64,000 nt of DNA from Planctomycetaceae bacterium (lineage in GTDB: Bacteria > Planctomycetota > SZUA-567), in contig JAJQBO010000092.1 of NCBI GenBank assembly GCA_021203245.1, forward strand, positions 1-64,000, read 5' to 3'. This document shows positions 18,045 to 28,087 of the stretch, in pieces; the stretch's first letter is position 1; each line of letters begins with the position of its first letter. The position numbers and the translations under genes were made by a program. The notes below the pieces were generated by a model. The model worked only from the letters and a program-made list of their open reading frames with translations, was not told the DNA's origin and ran no database searches.

Positions 18045-20468
18045 TCAGTCGTCCACCGCTTCGCCGGCGGCAGCTGCCGGCGTCGCGTCGGCCTCCGCCT
18101 CGGGCAGGACCGTTTCCTCCGCTTCAGAAGCGGGTTCGTCCGGTGCTGCGGCCGGTTCGGCATCGGCATTAATCGCCGCTTCCCGGCCGGCTTCGACAGC
18201 CTTTCCCGCGTCTTCGACACTGTCGAGGGGATTGACCGGAATGTTCGGGACTTCCTCCGGTTCGGGCGCGGGCGCTTTCTGCTCGGCCAGGTTTTCCTCC
18301 ACGACAAGCAGGTTCGACGCCGCTGTCTCGGGCGACGGTCCTGCCTCGTCCGCCGTGTCGTCGACCGCCCCGTCGTCGGACGCCGCCGCCTCCGGTCCAG
18401 TGTCCGGCTCGTCTGGCGTTTCGACGGATTCTTCGGTCAGCATGGACTCGGCAGCCTCCGGCTGGACCTGGTCCACCGGAGCCTCGATTGGGGCGGGGTC
18501 GTCGGGGAATTGCGGCCCGAGATCGTTGATGTCGAACTCCTCGTCGGCGGGGAGCGAATCCGCTCCCGACACGCCGTCGCCCGCGTCGGTCTCGGCTGCT
18601 GCTGCGGCCGCAGCGGCGGCCCGTTCGGCTTCCAGGGCCTGTTCCGCCGCGCGCGCCTCCTCGGCCAGGCGGCGTTCCTCGGCAGCGGCCTTGTCGAGGG
18701 CGTCCTTGTCCACCGCATCCATCACCAGCCGCGCCTCGCCAAGCCAGTTGAAGAAATCGCTCCGATCGAGAAGATAGGCCCTGCCGCCCTCGGTGAGATA
18801 GGGGATGTTGCGTTCGTCCGGCGGCAGAAGGGCGATGCCGATGTTGTGGCCTTCGGACGAGGTCACGCGGAGCGTGTAGGCGGGTTCGCGCGTTCCGCGT
18901 CCGGCCGCGTCGTAAAAACCGGCAACAGGCCAATTGAGAATATCGACCGCCAGACGCCATGCCTTGGAGTCGTCCATCATCATCTGGTTGCCGTCCCGCT
19001 CCGCCGCCCACGTGTCGCCGTCGCCGCGCAGCAGGGTGAGAAGCGGTTTACCCATGGCCTCGCCCGTCAGGACGATTTCGGCAACGTCCTCAATCCGGAC
19101 CGGGCGGAACACTTTGCCGAGGTCAAGGATGTCGGCGAATTCCGGGAACATCACCACCGCTTCCGCGTTGGTGACGGAAAACACCATCGTGCCGTCAAGG
19201 GTGACGTAACACCACGGGAAAACCGGATGGCGGCCTGCCAGGCGGTATTGGTGCACGTCGCCGTTAGCCAGGATTATCTCGACCATCGGGCCGCCGTAGG
19301 TGGGTCGTGTCTTTTTGCTGTCAGGCGTGGCGTAGTCCTCCGGGTGCCAGCCGGCCAGCAACCGGACCAGGCGGTCCACCCGATCGGCCAGGAGCGGGTA
19401 CGGCTGCGCCACGGCGCGCCACGAGCCGTCCCGGCGGCTGATCTTCACCGTCTCGCCGCCACGACGGACGTCGATGAAACGGACGTCGGTCACGTCGAAG
19501 CCGGGCGAGGCTGCGGGAAACAGCGACGGCAGGGATCGGAAGTATTTGCGGAAGCGCCATTCCGGCAGATGGTAGGCGCGGCCGGGGAAATCGTCCGTCT
19601 CCACCAGCATGCCTTCGCCGCCGGTATGGTTGGCGTAGACGCGGATGGTCTTGTCGCCGCCAGGCAGCCGGAGCGTCAGGGTATGGCTGGGGGCGATGTC
19701 GCCGCTCGGCGCTTCGGCCTGCGGCACCAGCCCCGCCACGGTGAATCTGGCCAGGTCCTGAATCCAGCCGGTCAGGCCGTTGCGGCTCCAGTTGCCGCCC
19801 GGGACATAGCCTTCGGCCTGCCAGCTGTAATCTTCCAGACGGGTGAACTGGATGGTATGGTCGGGATAGACGGCGGTGATGGCGCTGACGTCCTCCGGGT
19901 TGAAGCGGAGAATCACCGGGTCCATCCAGTCCATGGCGTTGGGGGCGGCGGTGGCGGCGTTCCGCCAGACGCCGAGATTGCCGCGCACGTCGGCCGACAG
20001 CAGCACGTCGCCGAGGCCGGGCAGGCGCGCGTAGGTGCGGTTGTATTCGCCTTGGGGACGCAGGCCGATGACAGGCGCGTAGTCGCCGCCGTCACGCAGG
20101 CGGAAAGACAGGTGCAGGACGCTTTCGTCCAGGCCGGTCACGGCCTCGTCGGCCTCGATCGGCTCGACATAGGCGGTCAGGACGCTGTGGAGGAGGGTGT
20201 CTATGGCTTTTTCGTCGGCAGGGGCGTCTTTCAGATTTTTGACCGTCCATCCCGATTCGCCCCGATTCAGGCGGACCGCGTCGGTGCCGTCGCCAAGGGT
20301 GATGCCGACCACGTCGTCGGACGCGGGACGGGTGGGCGGCGGCGGTTCGGGAACGACGATGACGGCGACGGGCTCGGGCGGGCCTTCGCGTTTGGTCCGG
20401 CCGCCGAAGATCAGTTGCGCCAGCACAAGAACGGCAAGCACGATGCCGATGTATATTTTCACCTTCAT
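18045..20468 (-). CDS. DUF4340-like protein with long acidic Ala/Glu-rich C-terminal tail
   Basis: 807 aa; N-terminal TM; VGITLGDGTDAVRLNRGESGWTVKNLKDAPADEKAIDTLLHSVLTA is DUF4340-like; C-terminal ~200 aa low complexity. Confidence 0.65.
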   Translation of the reverse strand: MKVKIYIGIVLAVLVLAQLIFGGRTKREGPPEPVAVIVVPEPPPPTRPASDDVVGITLGDGTDAVRLNRGESGWTVKNLKDAPADEKAIDTLLHSVLTAYVEPIEADEAVTGLDESVLHLSFRLRDGGDYAPVIGLRPQGEYNRTYARLPGLGDVLLSADVRGNLGVWRNAATAAPNAMDWMDPVILRFNPEDVSAITAVYPDHTIQFTRLEDYSWQAEGYVPGGNWSRNGLTGWIQDLARFTVAGLVPQAEAPSGDIAPSHTLTLRLPGGDKTIRVYANHTGGEGMLVETDDFPGRAYHLPEWRFRKYFRSLPSLFPAASPGFDVTDVRFIDVRRGGETVKISRRDGSWRAVAQPYPLLADRVDRLVRLLAGWHPEDYATPDSKKTRPTYGGPMVEIILANGDVHQYRLAGRHPVFPWCYVTLDGTMVFSVTNAEAVVMFPEFADILDLGKVFRPVRIEDVAEIVLTGEAMGKPLLTLLRGDGDTWAAERDGNQMMMDDSKAWRLAVDILNWPVAGFYDAAGRGTREPAYTLRVTSSEGHNIGIALLPPDERNIPYLTEGGRAYLLDRSDFFNWLGEARLVMDAVDKDALDKAAAEERRLAEEARAAEQALEAERAAAAAAAAAETDAGDGVSGADSLPADEEFDINDLGPQFPDDPAPIEAPVDQVQPEAAESMLTEESVETPDEPDTGPEAAASDDGAVDDTADEAGPSPETAASNLLVVEENLAEQKAPAPEPEEVPNIPVNPLDSVEDAGKAVEAGREAAINADAEPAAAPDEPASEAEETVLPEAEADATPAAAAGEAVDD

Positions 20469-20480
20469 GCAGCACTCTCC

Positions 20481-21770
20481 TTACTTCGGGTCCTGGGCGA
20501 GGGATTCCTCGATAAGCACGGCCAGCTTTTCCGCCGAACAGCCTATGGAGAAATATTCGGCAATGCCTTCCGACCCCACTCTTCCCATTTCGTCCGCCGT
20601 GTCCGGCATCGACGCGAGCAGTTCCAGCGCCTGGGCGAACATCCAGGCCGGGGCTTCCGACGACACCAGCAGGCCACCGTTGGCGTATTGAAAAATCTCC
20701 GGGATAATGCCGCAGGCCGGACCGATGACCGGCACGCCGGCGGCCATCGCCTCGAGGACGTGGGTGGCGCGGGATTCCGGCTCGCGGGACGACACGACAA
20801 ACACGCTCAACCCCTCGAAAAAGTCGCGCCGCTCGTGCCCGCCCAGGCTGCCGTAGATGCGGTGCCGTGAGGCCAGCGTTTTTCCTTCGAGGCGGCGGTG
20901 AAGGCGGTTCCAGTAGCGTTCGTCCTCGACCCGGCCGGCAACCCACAGTTCCGGTTCGACCGACGTGTCCCGGACCAGGCTTTCAACCGCGTCCACCAGG
21001 ATGTCGAGGCCCTTGTCCTTACGGATGGGGGCGAGGTAGCCGATGGTGAAGGGGAGGCGGCGGCGCGGAGCCGGATTTTTTAAAGCCTCGGCGTCGACGC
21101 CCGGCGGCACCACCCGAATCCGGGCGGCGGGAAGGGCGAGGGATTCTGTCGTGCGGATGGCAAAATAGCGGCTTGAACAAATGACCATACGGAACAGGCG
21201 GGCGTTCTTGCGCACCAGTTTGCGCGCGTCCGAGCGGTACGGTTCGTCCAGCGCCTCGATGACGCGGTCCGACCTCTGGGTCAGGCAGAAAATGGGACAG
21301 CCGAGATTGGAACGGAGGGCGTCGGTCAGGCCGGAGAGCATGGTGTTCGACAGGATGACGGCGTCCGGGGTCTGGCCGTCCAGCAGTTCCATCAGGCGGG
21401 AAAACTCGCGCCGCTGCATCTTGTTCGCCCCCGAAAGGAGGCTGACCGCCAGCGGGCCGCGCACGTCGTTGCGGCGGCCGCTCACGGCGATGGAGGTCAT
21501 GGACACCACCGGCGTGGGGCGGCGCAGCAGCAATCCGAGGGTTGAGGGTACTTTGGCGAGGCGGGGAAAATAGCGGCGTATGGTGTTATGCTCGAGCGGG
21601 AGAAAAAGGCGGCTGTAGCCGCTCTCGCCTTCGACGCTTGCCGGACCGTAAAGAGACACCGGGATCACGTCGTGACCGCCGTCCTGCAACCCCCGCACAA
21701 ATGCCGAATCCCTGACCGTGGCGCCGCCGGCGAGGACGTCGTTGCCGCCAACCAGGTAGAGTATGCGCAT
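20481..21770 (-). CDS. Glycosyltransferase (GT4-like)
   Basis: MRILYLVGGNDVLAGGATVRDSAFVRGLQDGGHDVIPV...RIRVVPPGVDAEAL...TIGYLAPIRKDKGLDILVDAVESL...SREPESRATHVLEAMAAGVPVIGPACGIIPEIF. Confidence 0.9.
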   Translation of the reverse strand: MRILYLVGGNDVLAGGATVRDSAFVRGLQDGGHDVIPVSLYGPASVEGESGYSRLFLPLEHNTIRRYFPRLAKVPSTLGLLLRRPTPVVSMTSIAVSGRRNDVRGPLAVSLLSGANKMQRREFSRLMELLDGQTPDAVILSNTMLSGLTDALRSNLGCPIFCLTQRSDRVIEALDEPYRSDARKLVRKNARLFRMVICSSRYFAIRTTESLALPAARIRVVPPGVDAEALKNPAPRRRLPFTIGYLAPIRKDKGLDILVDAVESLVRDTSVEPELWVAGRVEDERYWNRLHRRLEGKTLASRHRIYGSLGGHERRDFFEGLSVFVVSSREPESRATHVLEAMAAGVPVIGPACGIIPEIFQYANGGLLVSSEAPAWMFAQALELLASMPDTADEMGRVGSEGIAEYFSIGCSAEKLAVLIEESLAQDPK

Positions 21771-21841
21771 AGGTTCCCCATGGGGCAAGAGCCTGGAGGT
21801 GTATTGTGGCCAAATCCGGGCCTGGCGCAAGTCCTAACTGT

Positions 21842-23497
21842 TTATAAGGTCAGTTTTTCCGCTGCCCAAAGCGAAAGATCCTCCCGGCGGATCTTGGCGT
21901 TGTGGCGGATGTCTGTGGGGAAGCCGGGATGGAAGAGGATGTCGTCTATCATCTCGGTCATGGGATTGGCCCTGCCGAGGGCGAGCAACTCGCTCGTCAG
22001 GGTAAGGGTATCGTCGCGTCCCTCGCCCTCGCGCAACTCGACCACGATGACCGGCCGCTCCGGCCCGCCGTCCCGGGCGACGCCGACGAGGGCGCTGCGG
22101 CGGACGCGGGGGTGGGCGTTGTAAATCGCTTCGCAGCAGACGGTAAAGAGATCGCCGGCAGCCGCCCGCACCCGGTGCGCCTTGCGGCCGCAAAACCAGA
22201 TGCGGCCCTGATGGTCCAGGTAGCCGACATCGCCCATCCGGTGCCAGAAGCCGTCCCCGTCCTGGGTTTTGGCCAGCGCGTCGGCGGCGGGGAGATTGTG
22301 GTAATGGCGGGAGGCGTGGTCGGCCTTGACGGTGATTTCGCCGACCTCGTCCCGGGGCAGGATCAGGCTCTCGTGCCAGCGGAGGATGGGGCCGTCGTCG
22401 ATGCGGATAATCTCGACCCGCACCCCGGGCGCGGGCCGCCCGACGCAGACCCCCTTGCCGGCGGCCGTCAAATCGGCTGTCTCGCGCAGCACTTCATGGC
22501 CGGTTATGTTGGCGACAGGCATGCATTCGGTCGCGCCATAAGGGGTGTAGGTTTCGGCCCCTTCGGGCAACACCTGTTCCAGCAACCGGCGATGCACGGT
22601 GGCCGGGACCGGCGCGCCCGCCATCACCACCCGCTTCAGGCTGGGGAGGGTTATGCCCTGCGACGCCGCATATTCCGACACCCTGCCCCACAGCGCAGGC
22701 GATCCGAACGAGAAGGTGCAGCCTTCTTCGCCGACCGGGGCGATCACATTGGGCGGGAACACCATGCCGGGCCGCACCGGATTCATGTCCGGGATAACCG
22801 CCGTCATGCCGAGGGCGATGGAGAAAAGGGAAAAACCGGGGAAGGTGGCGCAGTCCTTGTCCTCCGGCCTGATGGCGAAGGCGTCGGCCAGAATCTGCAC
22901 CTGGCGATCGAGCGCGCCGTGGCTGTATTCGACCCCTTTCGCCGGGCCGGTGGAACCGGTGGTAAAGAGAATGGCGGCGAGTTCGTCTCCATCCGTTTCG
23001 GCGATGGGAAACGGTTCCGGTTTGAAGCTCCGGAAGGTTTCCCATTTTTTCCCGCCCCACAGCCAGCGGCGGCCGCCCTGGGTGACGGCTGTCTTGAAGC
23101 CGGGAAAGGAACGCCGGCACACGACCCGCACCAGGTGCGCCAGCGGCACGCCCACCATCGCCTCCGGGGCGAGGACGCGGACGCATTCCAGCAGCCGCTT
23201 TCCGCCCATCCCCGGGTCGACAAACACCGGCACCGCGCCGACCTTGAACAGCGAGAAAAAACAGGAGAAAAACGCGAACGACGGCCGCAGCATCACCAGC
23301 GTTTTCGTGCCCCTGCCGATACCGGCGGCGAGGAGGCCCCGGGCGGCGGCGTCGGAATCGATCTCCAGTTGGCTGAAGGTGACGCTCTGGGTGGAATATT
23401 CCCCCGGCTTGCCGGGACCGGAACACAGGACGACAGCCGGTTTGTCGGGATACTCGTTCGCCATGGCGCGCAGGCGCTGGGCAATATTTATGGACAT
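21842..23497 (-). CDS. oleC: AMP-dependent ligase of the OleC (beta-lactone synthetase) type
   Basis: 551 aa; AILFTTGSTGPAKGVEYSHGALDRQVQILADAF, VFVDPGMGGKRLLECV, TYTPYGATECMPVANITG, GRIWFCGRKAHRV: ANL fold with OleC-like signatures. Confidence 0.75.
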   Translation of the reverse strand: MSINIAQRLRAMANEYPDKPAVVLCSGPGKPGEYSTQSVTFSQLEIDSDAAARGLLAAGIGRGTKTLVMLRPSFAFFSCFFSLFKVGAVPVFVDPGMGGKRLLECVRVLAPEAMVGVPLAHLVRVVCRRSFPGFKTAVTQGGRRWLWGGKKWETFRSFKPEPFPIAETDGDELAAILFTTGSTGPAKGVEYSHGALDRQVQILADAFAIRPEDKDCATFPGFSLFSIALGMTAVIPDMNPVRPGMVFPPNVIAPVGEEGCTFSFGSPALWGRVSEYAASQGITLPSLKRVVMAGAPVPATVHRRLLEQVLPEGAETYTPYGATECMPVANITGHEVLRETADLTAAGKGVCVGRPAPGVRVEIIRIDDGPILRWHESLILPRDEVGEITVKADHASRHYHNLPAADALAKTQDGDGFWHRMGDVGYLDHQGRIWFCGRKAHRVRAAAGDLFTVCCEAIYNAHPRVRRSALVGVARDGGPERPVIVVELREGEGRDDTLTLTSELLALGRANPMTEMIDDILFHPGFPTDIRHNAKIRREDLSLWAAEKLTL

Positions 23498-24118
23498 CTA
23501 TTTCCCCTCAAGGAGACCGAGCGAGACAAGATCGCGCCGCAGTGCGTCGGCTCCGGTAAACTGCAGCGCAGCCATGCCGCAAGCGCGGGCCCCGTCGACG
23601 TTGGCGGCGAGATCGTCAATGAACAGGCAGTGGGCCGGTTCGCTGCCGCAGTCGGCGGCGGCGGCGCGGTACATGGCGGGATGCGGTTTTACCTGGCCGA
23701 CAGCGTAGGAAAAGGTGGGTTTTTTCACCGTCGCGAGGCACGGCATGATTTCCTGCAGCCGTTCCCAATGCAGGGGATCGGTGTCGGAAAGAAGGCCGAC
23801 CGCATAGCGGCCGCCGGAAAGCTCTGTAAACAACGATTCCATCCCCGGCATCGGTTCGAAAATGTCGCACCACGCCTGTTTGAACGCGTCGAAATCATGG
23901 TCAAGGCCGAAACGGTCCCGCACCGCGCGGTAAAAGGCGGGCGAGTCCAGTTTGCCGGTCGAGTGACCGAGCACCTCGGGAGCGTTCCAGAACCGCCGCA
24001 TGGCCTGCGACGGTTCGACGCCGATAGCCCGCATGAGCCGGCCGAACTTTTCGCCCCGGGTATGGAGGGCGACCAGCGTCCTGCCGATGTCGAAAATGAT
24101 GGTGGTGATATCGCCCAC
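23498..24118 (-). CDS. HAD-family hydrolase
   Basis: MGDITTIIFDIGRTLVALH...YAVGLLSDTDPLHWERL...GQVKPHPAMYRAAAADCGSEPAHCLFIDDLAANVDGARACGM. Confidence 0.85.
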   Translation of the reverse strand: MGDITTIIFDIGRTLVALHTRGEKFGRLMRAIGVEPSQAMRRFWNAPEVLGHSTGKLDSPAFYRAVRDRFGLDHDFDAFKQAWCDIFEPMPGMESLFTELSGGRYAVGLLSDTDPLHWERLQEIMPCLATVKKPTFSYAVGQVKPHPAMYRAAAADCGSEPAHCLFIDDLAANVDGARACGMAALQFTGADALRRDLVSLGLLEGK

Positions 24119-24193
24119 TGCGGCCTTTCAGGAAAGAGTTTGAGGCTTTCGAATTACTGCTATTCAACCATTTTGTAGCGGAGATCAACCCGC

Positions 24194-24252
24194 CTGCCCC
24201 GGCACAACCACCCGTTTTTCGCCCAGTTGGATGTTTTCCCGCCGGGGTGACG
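24194..24252 (+). repeat. Family A solo arm (A1-type)
   Basis: CTGCCCCGGCACAACCACCCGTTTTTCGCCCAGTTGGATGTTTTCCCGCCGGGGTGACG; inverse orientation of 54193..54252. Confidence 0.8.
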
Positions 24253-24286
24253 TTTGGGGTAATCGTCCCGTTTTGGGGTTAAAAGA

Positions 24287-24937
24287 TCATTCAATAAACG
24301 TGTCGTTGGGAAGCCCGGTCTCGCGAATATAGATGCTGCCGAGTTCCGACCCGACGCCGGGCGGCAGGTACGGCTGATCGCAGGTGCGCACGCCCCCGTC
24401 GAAAAACAACACGTTGGTAAAACGGTGGCCGTGGTTGGCGGAGTTGCGCTTGTTGCCGTCGGGGAGCGATTTGTCGCTCTTGTCCGCCACGATGACCTTG
24501 TTCGGCGGATCGGTGGGGAAAATCTGGCCCGTCATCGCGTAGGATATCTGGTTCGGCGAGGTAATGTCCTCGCCGGGCTGCGGCGGCGGCTCGAGGTTCT
24601 TGTCTGCCGGACAGCGCAGGATGTTAATGTCCTTGATGACGCCGTTTCCCTTGTCCCACAACGCGTTGAGGCCGGGTTCGACCGCGTAGAGATTGCCCCG
24701 AAGCGGCGTGCCGTCCGGGTTGTTGGCAAAGCCGGACGCGCCCCGGCCGGGCGGCAGCGCATAATCGTTCAGGCGCGACCATTCCGTGATCGCCTCGCCG
24801 ATGAGGCGGAGGTTTTCCAGGCACTGGCGGCGGTCGGCATCGTCGCCGAGCCTGGTCAGGACAGGCACGCCGATGCCGATCGCGGCAAGCACAGCCGCGA
24901 CGACGATGGCAGTCTCCAGCACCTTCGGCTTCCACAT
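24287..24937 (-). CDS. Type II pseudopilin-like protein (DUF1559-like, H-x-DG motif)
   Basis: 216 aa; atypical N-terminal TM, CLENLRLIGEAITEW...NHGHRFTNVLFFDGGVRT. Confidence 0.6.
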   Translation of the reverse strand: MWKPKVLETAIVVAAVLAAIGIGVPVLTRLGDDADRRQCLENLRLIGEAITEWSRLNDYALPPGRGASGFANNPDGTPLRGNLYAVEPGLNALWDKGNGVIKDINILRCPADKNLEPPPQPGEDITSPNQISYAMTGQIFPTDPPNKVIVADKSDKSLPDGNKRNSANHGHRFTNVLFFDGGVRTCDQPYLPPGVGSELGSIYIRETGLPNDTFIE

Positions 24938-25139
24938 GGATACGGTTCCCGCTTCGTTCGATCAATCCGACCCTCTTCACAGGCCGGTCCGATTCGATTA
25001 TAGCAAACTTGCGGTCCGGGGGCGAATTATTTCAACATGTGCCATTCTTTCACTTTAACTCCCTTCCATAATCCGTTATAATAGAGGATGGACGTCGAAG
25101 TTTGGCGCATTTGTTTTTTTATCGCAAAGGGACGACACC

Positions 25140-25589
25140 ATGTCCGAGTTCAGCAAGTATCTTTCCCACGACCGGGTCGACATCCTGGACGTGAAAAACA
25201 AAAAAGGCGCTATAGACGGTACCCTGGAGCTTCTCCGCGATTCTCCCAGCATTTCGGATTTTTCCCGGGTGGTCCAGGCCACCTGGCAGCGGGAAGAAGC
25301 GCTTACCACCGGTTTGGGTTTGGGGATTGGCGCGCCGCACGTGCGCATTTCGGCAGTCCGGTATCCGACCGCAGCCTTGACCGTTCTCAAGCGCGGCGTG
25401 GAATACGGCAGCCTCGACAACGCCCCCGTGCGCCTTATCCTGCTCGTCGCCATGCCGGAGGACAGCCAGGCCGAGTGGCTCCGCTACCTGGCCCGCGCCT
25501 CCGCCATTTTCCGCGACGACGCCATGCGCCAAAAACTGTTTGCCTGCACCTCCAAGGAGGCTTTGTGGGACCTGGTCAAGGACGTGTAG
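25140..25589 (+). CDS. PTS EIIA (PtsN/fructose-type) domain protein
   Basis: LSHDRVDILDVKNKKGAIDGTLELLRD...EEALTTGLGLGIGAPHVRISAV...LILLVAMPEDSQAEWLRYLARASAIFRDDAMRQKLFA. Confidence 0.8.
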   Translation: MSEFSKYLSHDRVDILDVKNKKGAIDGTLELLRDSPSISDFSRVVQATWQREEALTTGLGLGIGAPHVRISAVRYPTAALTVLKRGVEYGSLDNAPVRLILLVAMPEDSQAEWLRYLARASAIFRDDAMRQKLFACTSKEALWDLVKDV

Positions 25590-26507
25590 ATGGCTGATTG
25601 GTACTTTCGCGGAGGGCCGCAACAGAGCAATCTGAAAAAATGCCCGGGCTGCGGCAACCTCGTCCGCTCCGGCGAGGAATTCTGTCCCTATTGCGCCAAG
25701 CGCCTCCGGGCCGAAGGCGGGCTCAGGGGCGCGGCGCGGGCCGTTCTGTCCCGCCCCGACGGCGTGACCCGTATCCTCATCGGCACCATCGTGGCGGTGT
25801 TCCTCCTGCAGATGGTGGCCGACTTCTCTCTCCCGGCCGACTTGCGCAATCGCGGCGGCGGCGGCCTGTGGTCGCTCCTCACCGCCAACATGGTCACCTA
25901 TATCCGCATGGGCTCGAACTTCCATCCCTACGTGGCCATGTACCATGAATACTGGCGCTTCGTCACCTCGTGCTTTCTCCACTTCGGCCTGATCCACATT
26001 CTGTTCAACTGCTGGGCGTTCTGGGATCTGGGCAGGCTGGCGGAACGGCTCTGGGGCGGCAAGCAGGTGTACGCGACCTTTATCCTCACCGGCATCGTCG
26101 GGTCGGCGACCTCGTTCGGCTACGCCATGCTGATTGGCGCGCCGAAAAATTCCGCCGGCGCGTCCGGGGCGATCTGCGGCATCCTCGGCCTGCTCCTGGG
26201 AGCCTACTACCGCAACCGGTACTACGTCGGGGAATACCTCGGATCGCAACTCATCCGCTGGGCCGTCATGATCCTCGTCTTCGGCCTCGTCGCCGGCGCG
26301 GACAACGGCGCGCACATCGGCGGCATGGTGGCCGGCGGCGTGCTCGGCTATTTCCTGCCGCCCACGGACCGATCGAAAACCCTGGCCCGCGATACAAAAA
26401 TCTGGAACGGCCTGACCGGGCTGGCCCTGGTGCTGTTTCTGGTCAGCGTCCTGTTCGCGGTGGTGTTTTTCGCGCACGGCGCGTTGTATGCGGTGAGCGT
26501 ACGGTAG
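25590..26507 (+). CDS. Rhomboid family intramembrane serine protease with N-terminal zinc ribbon
   Basis: CPGCGNLVRSGEEFCPYCAKRL, then FLHFGLIHILFNCWAFWDLG, SAGASGAICGILGLLLGAYYRNR, GAHIGGMVAGGVLGYFLP. Confidence 0.85.
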   Translation: MADWYFRGGPQQSNLKKCPGCGNLVRSGEEFCPYCAKRLRAEGGLRGAARAVLSRPDGVTRILIGTIVAVFLLQMVADFSLPADLRNRGGGGLWSLLTANMVTYIRMGSNFHPYVAMYHEYWRFVTSCFLHFGLIHILFNCWAFWDLGRLAERLWGGKQVYATFILTGIVGSATSFGYAMLIGAPKNSAGASGAICGILGLLLGAYYRNRYYVGEYLGSQLIRWAVMILVFGLVAGADNGAHIGGMVAGGVLGYFLPPTDRSKTLARDTKIWNGLTGLALVLFLVSVLFAVVFFAHGALYAVSVR

Positions 26508-26551
26508 ACTGACGCGCACTTGGCCGTAGTAAAAAACACGGCGTGGGAAAC

Positions 26552-26589
26552 ACCCTCACCCCGGCCCTCTCCCGCACAGGGAGAGGGAG
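26552..26589. repeat. Widespread CTCACCCCGGCCCTCTCCC..GGGAGAGGG palindromic repeat
   Basis: ACCCTCACCCCGGCCCTCTCCCGCACAGGGAGAGGGAG between rhomboid and aminotransferase genes. Confidence 0.7.
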
Positions 26590-26630
26590 AAAACGGTGTT
26601 ACGGTAGCGCTTACAATGAGGGGAACATCC

Positions 26631-27782
26631 ATGCTGCAGCTTGCCAAACGTACCGAAGGCATTACCCCGTTCATCGTCATGGAGATTCTCGAACGCGCCA
26701 AACAGCTTGAAGCCGAAGGCAAGCGCGTTATCCAACTGCAAATCGGCGAGCCCGATTTCGACACGCCGCAGGTCATCAAGGACGCCCACACGAAGGCCCT
26801 CGCCGACGGCCACACCCATTATACGCCGTCCCTGGGCGATCCCGAACTCAAGCAGGCCCTTTCCGACTACTACAAGAAACGCTATGGGGTCGACGTCCCG
26901 GCGGAACGCTTCTTCGTCTGTCCCGGTTCGTCCATCGGCATGACGCTCCTTTTCAGCGCGCTGCTGAACCCGGGCGACACCGTCATCATGTCCGACCCGC
27001 ATTACCCCTGCTACGACAACATGGTCAAGTTCTTCGGCGGCGAGCCGAAATGCGTCACCGTCCGCGAAGCGGAAGGCTTCCTGTACCGGCCGGAAGACAT
27101 CAAGGCCGTCCTCGCGCCCGACGTCAAGGCGGTAATGATCAACTCCCCCGCCAACCCCACCGGCACCATTCTGGGCGCCGACCGGCTCCGCGACATCGCC
27201 GGCCTCGGCACTCTGGTCATTTCCGACGAAATCTACCACGGCCTCACCTATGGGCCGGAACGCGAGCACACCATCCTCGAATTCACCGACAACGCCATCG
27301 TCATCAACGGCTTTTCCAAGCTGTTCGCCATGACCGGCATGCGCCTTGGCTACATGATTATTCCGGCCGAGATGGTCCGCACCATGACCGTCCTGACCCA
27401 GAACTTCATGATTTCCACCACCGCCGCCGTGCAGAAAGCGGGCGTCGCCGCCCTGCGCGATTCCTGGCCCGAGGTCGAGAAAATGCGCCAGACCTACGAC
27501 CGCCGCCGCAAATTGCTGTTCGCCGGCTTGAACAACCTCGGCCTCACGGTCAAGGTCGAGCCGACCGGCGCGTTCTATATGCTCGCCAACATCAAACACC
27601 TGTCGAACGATTCCTACGCCCTCGCCATGGACATACTCGAAAAGGCGGGCGTCGGGACGGATCCGGGCATCGACTTCGGTCAGGGCGCGGAAGGATTTCT
27701 CCGTTTCTCCTACGCCAATTCCGAAGCCAATATCGAAGAGGCGCTGGCTCGGCTCAAACGCTATCTCGAAAACCGCCTTTGA
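26631..27782 (+). CDS. PLP-dependent aminotransferase class I (aspartate aminotransferase-like)
   Basis: VIQLQIGEPDFDTPQVIKDAHTKALADGHTHYTPSLGDPELKQALSDYYKKRYGVDVPAERFFVCPGSS...NSPANPTGTI...VINGFSKLFAMTGMRLGYMI. Confidence 0.9.
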   Translation: MLQLAKRTEGITPFIVMEILERAKQLEAEGKRVIQLQIGEPDFDTPQVIKDAHTKALADGHTHYTPSLGDPELKQALSDYYKKRYGVDVPAERFFVCPGSSIGMTLLFSALLNPGDTVIMSDPHYPCYDNMVKFFGGEPKCVTVREAEGFLYRPEDIKAVLAPDVKAVMINSPANPTGTILGADRLRDIAGLGTLVISDEIYHGLTYGPEREHTILEFTDNAIVINGFSKLFAMTGMRLGYMIIPAEMVRTMTVLTQNFMISTTAAVQKAGVAALRDSWPEVEKMRQTYDRRRKLLFAGLNNLGLTVKVEPTGAFYMLANIKHLSNDSYALAMDILEKAGVGTDPGIDFGQGAEGFLRFSYANSEANIEEALARLKRYLENRL

Positions 27783-27834
27783 TATACCGCGAATTCGGCG
27801 GGTGGACTTCAGTACAGCATTGCTTTAACTCCAT

Positions 27835-28004
27835 CGTCACCCCGGCGGTGAAACATCCAACCGGGCAAAGAACGGGCGGTTCGGCCGTGGTCCACGTCAT
27901 GCGCGCGTGCTCCGGGTTTTTCCCGCCATAACCGGTCATTCGCCGTGGATTCCGGCCGAACCGCCCGTGTGCGCGCTGGTGGAGGGGTAGACGCCGGAAT
28001 GACG
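27835..28004 (-). repeat. Family A REPIN-like element, subfamily A2, full length
   Basis: CGTCACCCCGGCGG...ACGCCGGAATGACG with inner GGGCGGTTCGGCCGTGGTCCACG / CGTGGATTCCGGCCGAACCGCCC; reverse complement aligns end-to-end with 29848..30037. Confidence 0.85.
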
Positions 28005-28087
28005 AGAAGGTGAGCAAAAAGCTTATTGGTATTGTGAAGCGTGTTTTGGGAACCACTGTTCTACCACGTCTTTTTTAGGAGAATGCC

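Noticed and set aside
26552-26589. CCCTCTCCC..GGGAGAGGG repeat as a novel element
   Set aside because: This palindrome is a well-known widespread intergenic repeat in many bacterial genomes; a single copy here adds nothing new.
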